Assembly: GCA_003864495.1 (NCBI GenBank)
Contig: ML133366.1
Location: forward strand, 1,402,871 to 1,466,870
Direction of reading: 5' to 3'
DNA length: 64,000 nt
Source: Nemopilema nomurai
Taxonomy: Eukaryota; Cnidaria; Scyphozoa; Rhizostomeae; Rhizostomatidae
The notes beneath the pieces were generated by a model that saw only the letters and a list, made by a program, of their open reading frames with translations, did no database searches and had not been told where the DNA came from. Position numbers and translations under genes: made by a program. Positions 41,811 through 51,272 of this stretch are shown piece by piece; positions within the stretch are counted from its first letter, which is position 1; each line of letters opens with the position of its first letter.

Positions 41811-42810
41811 ACCAGGAAGCGTGCCAGGAACGCTTTTTGAGAAAATGCACCGAAAAGGTGGAGGGCATCGACACTGTCCCGGGGATAGCGAAAATTTCAG
41901 TGGAAGATGGAAAAAAATTTGGAAACAATTCACGCACGAACAAAGACAGATGTATCCAGGAACGACAGGTCGAAAAAAGAGGAAAGCTGGGTTCGTACTG
42001 GGGGCACCAGGGCAGGTAGAGTGCGACGTAAACAAACCGCGGTTCGGAAAACATGGCGTTTCGGTTAAAAATCGGGCAAACTTCTAGAAAAAAAAAGTCG
42101 ATTTGATACAATGGGAAGGTGGGTGAAACAACTCGGAAAAAGAATTTCGAAAATCTGCCCAGCCGTTGGGATTTTTGAGGGGCTGAACGAAAGACAATAT
42201 ATTGTTGCTAGGCGACGTTAAAATTTTAGTATAGGTGGAAACTAGTGAAAAATTGAGAAAATTTTATTATTAGGACCCAAGCTAGGTTTCTAGGAAAACG
42301 TGTATTATTAGATCAATTTGAACTGCAGAGTAAAAAGCTGCAGTTCAAACGTGTTAGCTTCTTTTCATAAAATCGAGGTTAAGCGACTATTAACAGCAGA
42401 TGAGTTTATCAAACTTCCTTGGAAAATGAGCCATTGGGTTTTGTAGTCCAGATGCTGATAAAATTTTGGCATCCAGGATGGCTAGGTTATTGATGATGAA
42501 TCATCAATGATGAAAAATGTATTTCTGGGTCGCAAAAAACCGACGCTAGTTTCAAGAGTAGTTAGCTAATAGGCGTTTAGGCTGGTGGAGTCACTCCAAA
42601 TATTGATTTACTCAAAATATTGACGAAGAAGGACTTTGAAAGTTTTCGGTAGACTTAAAATTCTTGCCCAACAATTATGGATTTGTGCACATCTTGTCTG
42701 ACGTTTGCCCGACAAGATGTGGATTTTCATCACAGCCCACTCCCCCACACCCCCCCCCCCAATATTTATGCCCCTGGATAGAAAGTTTGTGGAACAAATG
42801 CATCGCTTGT
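41811..42810. other. No gene recognised; holds a perfect hairpin
   Basis: The left part (to about 42110) is GC-richer and open on the plus strand (basic peptide from ATG 41668), but this overlaps the LCR head and no motif is seen. From 42110 it is AT-rich. A perfect 12-bp hairpin lies at 42317-42349. Confidence 0.4.
42317..42349. repeat. Perfect 12-bp hairpin
   Basis: TTTGAACTGCAG (42317-42328) and CTGCAGTTCAAA (42338-42349) are exact complements around a 9-nt loop. It is not followed by a T-run, so a terminator is unlikely; its origin is unclear. Confidence 0.6.
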
Positions 42811-42814
42811 TGCA

Positions 42815-43216
42815 GATGCATGATTGTTCCAGATGACGCCTTCCCTTTACGAAATGATTTGATGAAGACCTATCCCCTGTGCAATCTATCCAAGGAAAAA
42901 AGAGCTTTTAACCAACGATTCAGTCGAGCAAGAGGTGGCGTTGAGAATGCCTTTGGGATTCTTGCGAACAGATTTCGAGTATTTTATCGCCAATGCTTTA
43001 ATCACCAGAAAATGTTGAAATTTTTGATGGTGAAGATCAGGAGACTGGAAATATTATTCCTGGCAGTTGGAGGGCATATGGCGGAAATAAAGTTTTTCAA
43101 TCAGTTGATTTCAGTGGAAGCAATAACTATAATCTGCAGAGCAACGATATACGAGATCACTTTTGTGAATACTTCAACACGGATGGTAAAGTCCCATGGC
43201 AAGATAAATTTAGCTA
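42815..43216 (+). pseudogene. Harbinger (PIF) transposase, C-terminal part
   Basis: Reads MIVPDDAFPLRNDLMKTYPL, FNQRFSRARGGVENAFGILA and NRFRVFYRQ. The DDAFPL block and the VENAFGILANRFR block with the catalytic Glu are diagnostic of HARBI1-like nucleases. A frameshift near 43020 leads to IPGSWRAYGGNKVFQSVD and YFNTDGKVPWQDKF, stop at 43216; the final GxVPWQ motif is the usual Harbinger C-terminus. The first catalytic Asp region is absent upstream. The MADF partner gene lies head-on at 43240-43852. Confidence 0.75.
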
Positions 43217-43239
43217 ACTGACATATTTAATTAAGTACT

Positions 43240-43852
43240 TACCAACGAAGATATTGTTTTTCTTGGCTTAATTATGTCTCTCATAAAAAGCATTGACTTG
43301 AAGTACGGCCACTTGGATTCGAAAATCTCCTGCCTTCCGGCCCCACTTTGTTGATCTTTGCTTTAGTTTAATTCTTTCGAAAAGTAAGTTTGCAGGAGGT
43401 CGATTTTTTATTTTACTTCTGTCTCTATAACAGAAATAACCTAATTTAAATCCAGGTTCTGTTTTGAGCTAGCAAAAACAGAATTCGTAGTATCCGTTTT
43501 CAAGGACAGCGGGGTATATTATAGACTGAGGGGGCAGAAACGTTTTTTCTGGAGCTAAACATGCCCAAACCGCCTAAAATCAAGAGCAAGACGACATTTT
43601 GTATGGATTTAAATAAATTTTGGAAATTATTGGGGGTATAAAGCCCCCTCAACCCCCTTTTCCCTTTCGCAGTCCCTGTCGGTTTTCTAAAAAACATACT
43701 CACCTAAAACTTCAAATTTTTCTGCTAACTTTTTCAAACTATTTGCGTTCTCGAACCTGTTCTTGTAGCCTGTCTAAAGTAACATCCCATAATGACTTTT
43801 CTTCCTTCCACGCTTCTTTGAATTCATCTGTATTGATAACCTTCTTTGCCAT
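43240..43852 (-). pseudogene. Harbinger accessory MADF-domain protein
   Basis: ATG at 43852 (minus strand) starts MAKKVINTDEFKEAWKEEKS then LWDVTLDRLQEQVRERK, stop, FEKVSRKI: a MADF (Myb/SANT-like) N-terminus, where family members read LWDVTSxxYKDRxARxxAL. A second block at about 43345-43245 reads GAGRQEIFESKWPYFKSMLF and MRDIIKPRKTISS, the conserved WPYF box of Harbinger partner proteins. Such proteins help import and target the Harbinger transposase. The arrangement, convergent with the transposase and about 25 bp apart, fits a single element; its terminal repeats were not found. Confidence 0.6.
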
Positions 43853-44046
43853 CTTTAAATCGCACTTATCTACGCTGCTTTAAAAAATTGGCATCTTGAG
43901 CAATCGGATTATAAGCTTAAAACAATCGAGTCTACATCAATGAATATAAAATTCCATCAGTCAAACACTGACGAAATTGGACGTGTTCAAATTCTTCAGT
44001 CAAAAACTGAAGGTGATTAAAGCATCAGTTTTCATCAGTTTTTGCT

Positions 44047-44119
44047 AAATACACGATCAGTTTTTTACTAAGAGCTGAAAAATGTCAGTTAAAAACTGAT
44101 AAAAACTGTTCGTGTATTT
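44047..44119. repeat. 19-bp inverted repeat with nested palindrome
   Basis: Arms AAATACACGATCAGTTTTT (44047-44065) and AAAAACTGTTCGTGTATTT (44101-44119) differ by one base. Inside lies CAGTTAAAAACTG (44086-44098). Further CAGTTTTT and AAAACTG words cluster from 43970 to 44100. It could be the end of the neighbouring Harbinger or a separate fold-back element. Confidence 0.55.
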
Positions 44120-44390
44120 CAGGCTTAAAGTGTATATCAAGCCAGTGAGGGAAATTGTGTTTTTTGGACCAAAACATACCCCTGAATCGACTAGCAATGT
44201 TGTTCTGAGGGTATGCTCTGTCGTTTGGTCCTTTTTCGCCACCTGAAAAAGTTGACTTTTCATATTTTTGAGCACAAGCCGCGCTATTTGAAGGGGCATG
44301 GGTCTAGTGCTCAGTGACGTAGATTACGGAACACACTGAGGCCGCGCCATTTGTTTATATGTAAAAGAATACGGTAACACGCACATTGAA

Positions 44391-45772
44391 ATGCCTGATC
44401 GCTGTGTTGTGTATGGTTGTGGTAATAAAAATGACAAAGGGAGTAAAGAGAAAGGAATTTCACTTTATCGTATCCCATTTTGGGAGGATGAGAGGCCAGA
44501 AGCCAAACGCAGGAGAAAGAGATGGGTTGACTTTGTTCAACGAAAACGTGCGAATTTCGTTCCGTCGCAGTACTCTGCTGTCTGTTCCGATCATTTCAGA
44601 GAAGAGGATTTCCTAAGAAAATTCACGGCACTGCTTGGACCAACAGAAAGGCTACAGGCAGTGTTGAAGCGCGATGATTTTGGCATCCTTGCCTTTCCGA
44701 CAGTGTACCCTAACGCTTCTTCTGCACTGGTTGCGACTGGAGAATCTACACGGCCTAAGCCAAAGAGGTCTAGGGCACATCGCCAGGTAAACAGTCTTAA
44801 CGTTTTCAGAAATGTAACACTTATAGAGACCTAAATTCGCTTCTTAACGGCAGTTATCAATTTACTTGATTTATCATATTAGCTGTGGTAAGGTAATTTT
44901 CAAAAGTTCTAAAATTTTTCAGACCATTCGGAACGTATTTGCGTCCATCGCAACGGAAGAATCAGCCACAGATTTGCATTGTCCCGAGACGGCAGAAGTT
45001 GAAGAATCGGTTGAAATACCCGAAGATTGTAGTGTAAGTGGATTCCTGAATATCATGAAAACCTCACTATTTAATAACTGGAAGGTGGATAGTATGTTTC
45101 GAATTTGCAAATAAATCTTTAACATGCTCATATATTTTAATTCTAGATAAAGAGTGTTGCATGTCAGACAGACAACTGCACTGGCTGTAAATGGTTATCT
45201 GGTGAAAATCAGCGCCTTAGAAGTCTTTGGCTTTCTTGTAAATTCAAACTAAAAAACAAAGACAAAAGTGCAAAAGGCTAGTAGGTATGTGCACCCGAAC
45301 AAAAGATGTCTCACAAAATGTTGGTGGTGATTCCACCCTGCCCCACCCCCACCCCTGTGCCCCCAGGTGTCTGCCACTGGCTGCAAAGCGTTTCAAATGT
45401 TTTTTCGAAGAATGGTTAATTGCTTTGAGAATGCAACACTGATTTGTATTTCTGTTCAATGTATAATCTTTTCCAAATGACCTTGATCCCCATGTAATTG
45501 GATAAAAGTTTTGAAACAAACAATTTATTCTTGTAAAATGAAAAAATCTTATATAAGAATGTCTTAAATTGTTTATGCATTTACAAAGTGAAAACCTTAA
45601 GAAGTGAGACAAGACCACCAAAACCTCTTCACCATCAAGTTGATGCTTCGGACACAGATGAAGAAATTTTCAGTGATGAAGAAAATGTCCATCTAGAAGA
45701 TATGGAAGGTGCAGATTATGATATTGAAGAAGACACTGATCAGTCTGATGAAGAGATTGGATTTGATGATAG
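44391..45772 (+). CDS. THAP-domain protein, multi-exon (Kolobok-like N-terminus)
   Basis: Exon 1 is 44391-44786 (132 codons): MPDRCVVYGCGNKNDKGSKE starts a THAP C2CH finger, completed by YSAVCSDHFREEDF and the AFPT signature (FGILAFPTVYP). Exons 44923-45033 and from 45147 follow, all in phase 0: TIRNVFASIATEESATDLHC, then IKSVACQTDNCTGCKWLSGE, where ACQTD is frequent after THAP fingers in Kolobok-type transposases. The third exon reads into TAG TAG just before a GTATGT donor. A fourth, acidic exon lies at about 45588-45772 (DTDEEIFSDEENVHLEDMEG, donor ATAG|GTATGT). The transposase core is not found next; a Kolobok-like core fragment lies at 55215-55640. THAP fingers bind specific DNA. Confidence 0.65.
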
Positions 45773-46267
45773 GTATGTTTTTACTTTTTTTACTTGGATT
45801 TTTGTGCTGGTTCTTATACAAGCTAATTAAATTGTTTGCCTTCTTGTCAAATGATAAAATTTAAAATATCACATTTAGTTGTCATGTTGCCTAAATTGGC
45901 TTTAAATCGTAAGCATCTTCATTAATTCATTTCTTACATTCTATTTCAGACATTCAAAAGATGACAACCTCAGGAGTGAGTGTACAAGGCTTTCTGAACC
46001 TTTGCTACCACGTCGCTAAGTAAAATCGCGTTAGCCAATCACAGCCGTTTTCCGGTTTACCAGCGTATATAGATCAACGCTTGTACTGTTTCTTTGAATG
46101 ACCTTGCCAAACCCCACAACCGAAATCTGATAGTTGGGAAGACAAGAATAATTGACGATTTGAACAATCTGCCATTAAAAGTTCATCTTATTTCGGATTA
46201 CATATGTGAAAAGGTTAAGGCAACAGGATTTCCTACGAAGGATCATAGAGAGTGCGGAAAAATAACC

Positions 46268-46340
46268 GACCCGAGCGGGACTCGAACTCACGACCCTTGA
46301 CTTTGTACGTCAAGTGCTCTACCAACTGAGCTATCGGGTC
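46268..46340 (-). tRNA. tRNA-like sequence, probably a SINE head or pseudo-tRNA
   Basis: On the minus strand: a perfect 7-bp acceptor stem (GACCCGA with TCGGGTC), a D-arm GCTC...GAGC, Box A TAGCTCAGTTGG and Box B GAGTTCGAGTC, and a T-arm with one mismatch. The anticodon arm is 19 nt (CTTGACGTACAAAGTCAAG): either 5 bp with a 9-nt loop or 6 bp with a 7-nt loop, so no anticodon can be assigned safely. It carries no encoded CCA. Internal Pol III promoter boxes plus an irregular arm suggest a tRNA-derived SINE or decayed tRNA. Borders of a longer SINE were not found. Confidence 0.55.
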
Positions 46341-46539
46341 ATGCTTTCAAGCCAGCACTCGAGGCCAAGCCATTTATCCGCACTGCCCCTCTCTTTTACC
46401 GATTGCACAGGGGAGCCATCGATTCTTGGGTATAATAATAACAAAATTGAATGGAATATTCTTAAAGAAAAATTTGGTTATTGGATAAATAGATTTTACA
46501 CTGGAGTATCTGAAAATAAAGATATGATTCTGTTTTAAA

Positions 46540-46986
46540 ACTACAAAGGGGTCATTAAAAATGCATACACCTTGAAAGGAAAAGGGGGTACTCCAAAAGC
46601 ATACAGAAACGTGCAGTCTTCAAAACATGTTCGTAGCCGAAAATGTTTTCAGAGGCAAGTTTCAAATTGTCTCTCCTTGATATCTGGTTTTTTGTCTAGA
46701 ATGTTGTCTTATGTCTGATAGAAACAAATGAATTTGTAAAAGTTGATATGTGTACATTTCAAAAAAAATTTCAATGTTTCTCTCAGCTGAAACATAAGCC
46801 ATAACACTATCAATACCAAGGAAAATCAAATTCCAATGCTACTTAGAGGGAGCGATGGCTTGGTATGTATGCTTGAAAAAGGGAGGGACTCCAAAAATGC
46901 GCAGTGGAGATAGGGAGGGTCCAATAATTGACATATTTAGAGGGTTGAGTGACCTTATTAATGTTCATTAATTTTATATCTTCAAG
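46540..46986. other. No gene recognised
   Basis: Three loosely similar phrases about aligned AGGGGGTACTCCAAAAGCAT (46585), GAGGGACTCCAAAAATGCGC (46882) and GGGAGGGTCCAATAATT (46914) suggest an old local repeat. No coding motif. Confidence 0.35.
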
Positions 46987-48560
46987 TGATGGGGTAGGGA
47001 AAATTCTTGAGACTCTGGACCAATATGTTCTTCAGAAGAGAAGTATTTTAGCAGCCAGGCCATTATAGGTGATAAATTGAAGGTAGAAAAAGGAGTAAAT
47101 GGTTTGATGGATGTCGCAATTGGAATCACACCTGAGGAGCGTAGAGAAGGTTTTCACTTTGAGATTGTAGACTTTTATGGTGGAATAAAGTTCTTACAGG
47201 TGATTATTGGTAATTAGAGTTTTATGTTGAAACCACCAGAATGTATTAAATTAGGGGGAGACAAGTACTTGAAAAATAAGAAGGAGTTCTTATGTTGTAT
47301 AATATATATATTCCGCAAGACCTTTCTTTTGATAAATTAAGTTAATGAAATCTACATTTTGTATTTTCAATCTTACAAAATGACCTTGAAATTCCGCCAG
47401 GCTCTAAATTATGCTAAACAAACTTCTATATTTAAGTCTATTTCAGGTTTAGAAATAGGTTCTCATATGAAGTATAATTTAGTACCGGAAATATCTATTT
47501 ATTAAACTTTGTGTTGAATTTTTCTGCAGCTCGTATATGAAGCATTCTAATATCCACAATCAGCAAGAGATAAATGCACATTATATTGTGGAAGAAACCT
47601 AATTGATCGAAGAAATGTGGCAACAGATATTAAAAATTGGGTAAACCAATCAAAGAAGTTCCTTATTTGGCAGCCAAGGCACGTGTGATTGCTGGAGCAT
47701 TAAAACTGTAAGATTTAAAATATGTTGATGATTTGCCCCTGCAGCATATGATTCAAGCCAATGAAAGATCTCCTAATGTAGAAAAAGGAGTGACCTTCAC
47801 TCTTTGGCGTCAGAAATAGTTGACAAGTTCATTTTGAGAACTGAAAAGATGGAACAAGTCTTGCATAAAGTTGAGACTGAAAATGAAAACAAGAAGCAGA
47901 AAGCACAGAAGCATTTCCAGTGTCGTTTCTCTGGATGTGGCAAAGTTTTCAAATATGAAGGCAAGGCAAGAAGGGAGCATGAAGCTACTCATAGAATGAC
48001 ACATTCTGTGGAACCCTCCAAAAGTTCAGGCGCAGTAGATGAGAATAGGGATGATATGCTCAACTATCAGCTGGCTTTGTTGCAGGTTAGGATGCTGATT
48101 CAAAATTTCTTTGATGCTATTTCTGAAGGAGACGGGGAAACAATTGTCAGCTAATTCTACCATATTTACGTTATGATGGGCCAGGGAGCACCCATTATGC
48201 ACTTGAGGCATTATCTTTGCTATGTCAGGTGAATGCATATCTGACTCCAAAGACTGCACTTGAGCTTAAATGCAACAGCTTTTTAAATACAAAAATGGGC
48301 TAGGTGGAAACATACCCTTGGACCTTGCACTTGAACATCACAACAAGCTAATAAAAACACTGATGCAAAACCGAGGCCCAAATGCAAACAATCAGCAATG
48401 TCTGGATAGATGTCTAAAGGCACTAAGGTTTAACAAAGATGTGCTTGACAGATTTGACCAGGAAATATTTTTTAAAAAGCGATCCGGAGAACATAAGCGC
48501 CGCTGTGAAAAAGCCGATTTGTACAGAATTGTTAATGAGCTTGTTGAAATGATGCGTTGA
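46987..48560 (+). pseudogene. Unidentified C2H2 ORF family with SEGDG motif, plus-strand copy
   Basis: Function unknown. Blocks in order: ILETLDQYVLQKRSI, GDKLKVEKGVNGLMDVAIGI and FHFEIVDFYGGIKFL (exon end 47199, CAG|GTGATT). Next comes SARDKCTLYCGRNLIDRRNV (exon from 47530 after TTTCTGCAG). The open stretch from 47804 has a C2H2 finger FQCRFSGCGKVFKYEG...H...H, then LNYQLALLQ and FFDAISEGDGETI. Finally 48270-48560: NGLGGNIPLDLALEHHNKLI, GPNANNQQCLDRCLKALR and KKRSGEHKRRCEKADL. Several stops and shifts break it. The same order recurs inverted at 53197-51273. I recall this ORF family as repetitive in cnidarians, with no assigned function. A RecQ-like gene follows on the same strand. Confidence 0.6.
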
Positions 48561-48860
48561 CACATAAGAATGGCTGAAAATACAATCCCTTTTGTAAAGT
48601 TTTGCAAAAAAGTGTCCTGCTGTCCGCCATGTTGGAAGACCACCAGTAGTAAACAAATGCAGTATCGACTAGATCTAGTTGTTGTTATTAGAGTACCGGT
48701 GTCAACTTAAGAGAGAGTATGTCGAAATATCTTGAAAGCATAGATGTAGCCAGCAGGTAAGAAGAGGAGGATCCTGGTGCAGTTGACGCTGCATTGCAGT
48801 ATCACTGTGAAAGAGGTTGTAAGAGGTGAGGAGGATACTAGCCTGCTTGCAGACTTTACT

Positions 48861-48900
48861 ATCCGTTGCAAAGGAGAGCCATCCGTTGCGAAGGAGAGCC
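48861..48900. repeat. 20-bp tandem duplication
   Basis: ATCCGTTGCAAAGGAGAGCC is followed directly by ATCCGTTGCGAAGGAGAGCC, one difference. A local duplication in the spacer between the C2H2 ORF and the RecQ-like gene. Confidence 0.9.
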
Positions 48901-49109
48901 AATACGGAACTTGTAAAGTCTGCGAATTAGCGTCCGTTTTTGTGTTCTGAGACCTTGCGCAATAAATCTCGCCTTTGTCATGGCATTGTATTTTAGCCAA
49001 TCAGTATTTGGTTCGAGATTTTAAGGATCCAATCAAATTTAAGCACAATAATCAAGTGCTGATTACAAGAACTACACAATCATTCTGGCTGGACATAGGA
49101 AAACATCAA

Positions 49110-50847
49110 CATGGAGGAAAAAACAACGCTGTGCTCAAGGATAAAGTTTTTCTGTCTACGAGACCTCAAAGCTTATAGAGATGGTCAAGAGTATTTTTAA
49201 CATGAAAAAAATCAACCATGATCAAGAGACGGTTCTTCGGAAGTTTTTTCGAGGACAGAACGTTTCAAGCTCTTTCACAAAGGGCTATTTTATTACCATA
49301 CCTAAAAATTACAGTTAGGTGTTAAAAGTCCAAAATTCTCATACTGAGGTGTATTAAGCTTATAAGGCAACTCAGACACTTTTGCTAAATTCTTAAGAGT
49401 TGATGACAGATAGGCATTTTAATCTGGTCTAGGAATTCTGTATGCACATTTGTTATCAATAAGATTTGAATTCAGTACCTTCTTTACTTTCAGGGGATAT
49501 GCATCTGCAAGTAATTCACCATTTCGTAAGTGGGACCACAATTTGTATGAATTTCGCTAACTATTGGACTCAAGCATCAAATTTGCAGTTTTTACAGCAA
49601 CTGCAACAACTGCGACAAAGAACAGGATCTTTGAAACACTAGGTATGGGAATCACAGACTGTTATTGTGTTGAGAAGAGCCCATTGAAAGAAAACATAAA
49701 GTTTACGTCAACTTATATCTCAAATGAGTTAACTTTGGAAGAGATATTTAATGACACTTTAAATGCCAGAATGGAACATCCTTACCGGGTTATCAATTAT
49801 TGTCAATCGCGAAAACAATGTGCTCTCCTTTGGCAAATGTTTTCTGGACAGCTTGGAAATAAGCTTTATTTGAATACGGTTAAGAACCCCCAAAAGCGTC
49901 TGGTTGAGATGTTCCATGCTGGAACTCCAGCTCAAGTAAAGGAACATATCATTGAGCAAGCCTCGAAGAAAGATAGCCATTTGTGCATAATAATATGCAC
50001 AGTTGCATTCGGCACGGGGGTAAACTGTGCTTCTTTCAATAAGGTGATTCATTTTGGACCTTCAAAGAGTATTGAATCATATGTTCAGGAGTGTGGCAGA
50101 GCAGGACGAGATGGAGAAGAAAGTTTTTGTCATCTTCTTCACAGCAATTTGTTGACAAGTAGGTGTGAAGATGACATGAAGGAGTATGTTTACTTTGAAA
50201 GTTGTCGTGACTGACTATAGCAAAATGGTTTGGCTGTCTTAAAGTTTAAAAGGAAAGTCCTTGTTCATGCTGTGATAAATGTGCTTTGCAATTTGAATGT
50301 GATGCAAATTGTAAGGATGCTTTGCAATATAGACTATATAATAAATGCAAAGGAAACATCTAGAAATAGAAAAGTACCAAGATCAAAGATCAATGAATTG
50401 CATGATCTTCTTAATGACTATTTGCAGAAAATGCAGCACATCCAAAGTAGGCAAGGTAAAACAATGTCCTATGTTGTACCTGATTTAGAATTTTCAGAGT
50501 TTCAAGTTAATCAAGTTTTGAAAAATTGCAATCAGATTTTTACATTGGAAGATATGATGTCTAAAGTAGAAGTATGGAGGACTATTCATGCACAGAACAT
50601 ATTATACATGTTAGGGCAGGTGTTCCCAGATATTGATGTGGGTGAGATGCAACTGCAGTTTCCTGAAGAAAATCAAAATGCAGCTGACAAAATACCTTCT
50701 GAATGGATGAAAGTGCGTGACGACTCAATGATAGGTTTACCAACTGAAAGCAGTCTCTGGGCAGATATTGACATTATATTGGACACAAGTCTGGCCACTT
50801 TCGAGAGTGACAAAAATGCCTCTGATTATTCAGATTTTGACCAAAAT
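49110..50847 (+). pseudogene. RecQ-like DNA helicase, missing motifs I-II
   Basis: A 3'-5' helicase of the RecQ family by motifs. Possible start ATG 49110 (MEEKTTLCSRIKFFCL); then KKINHDQETVLRKFFRGQN at 49190-49270, the RecQ N-terminal Q-x-L...F box. The exons with the Walker A Lys and the DExH box are absent. From 49486 the frame gives PFRKWDHNLYEFR, stop, KFAVFTATATTATKNRIFET (motif III), YRVINYCQSRKQCALLW (motif IV), IICTVAFGTGVNCASFNKVI (motif V) and IESYVQECGRAGRDGEESF (motif VI). In another frame near 50260-50320 lies CSCCDKCALQFECDANCKDA, the RecQ zinc-binding Cys cluster. The 50230-50847 frame (ending DYSDFDQN) is an unassigned C-terminal extension. Dead as a helicase. Confidence 0.75.
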
Positions 50848-51272
50848 TGATTTCTTTTTCAGAGTAACTACTCTAGCTGTCAAAGCATTTTTGAAACGTT
50901 TTTACATTTATGAAATTCTTATAAGAAAGCAAACTTATTGTCTTCCATGACTTGAAAGTCTTGTCACAACAGAATTCCTGAAACTAGGTATGCAAGTTTC
51001 AAAACAAACAAAACAATTTTTGAAAGAACAGAAATGTATCAAACATTATTTTGAAAGCTATATACAGCATTATATTTGGTTGCTAATGAAGCCAACTTTT
51101 AAAAACACACAAGCCTTCACTCTCAAAAAAATTTCTGTCCTCTTCTCCTTTGATAGAGGTTGAGTTTTAAATATGGAGAGTGAAGTGCACTTTAAATTTC
51201 AACTCTTATTTGTAACAAAATTGATTACATACATAATGTGTTCATCTAAAAAAAAGTTTCTTTCACTAGCAT
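50848..51272. other. Spacer between the RecQ-like gene and the inverted C2H2 ORF
   Basis: AT-rich, no motif seen. The RecQ-like gene ends just before it and the minus-strand ORF copy ends at its right border, so the two are convergent here. Confidence 0.45.

Noticed and set aside
41373..42111. Several 60-139-codon frames on both strands near 41.4-42.1 kb
   Set aside because: Same GC-rich head; no motif, mutually overlapping, and the corresponding sequence of copy II has different frames.
43500..43703. 67-codon minus-strand frame between the two MADF blocks
   Set aside because: It is out of frame with both MADF blocks and most likely intron sequence.
46094..46300. 68-codon frame ending SGTRTHDP
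   Set aside because: The last part is a translation of the tRNA-like sequence, a well-known annotation artefact; the upstream part shows no motif.
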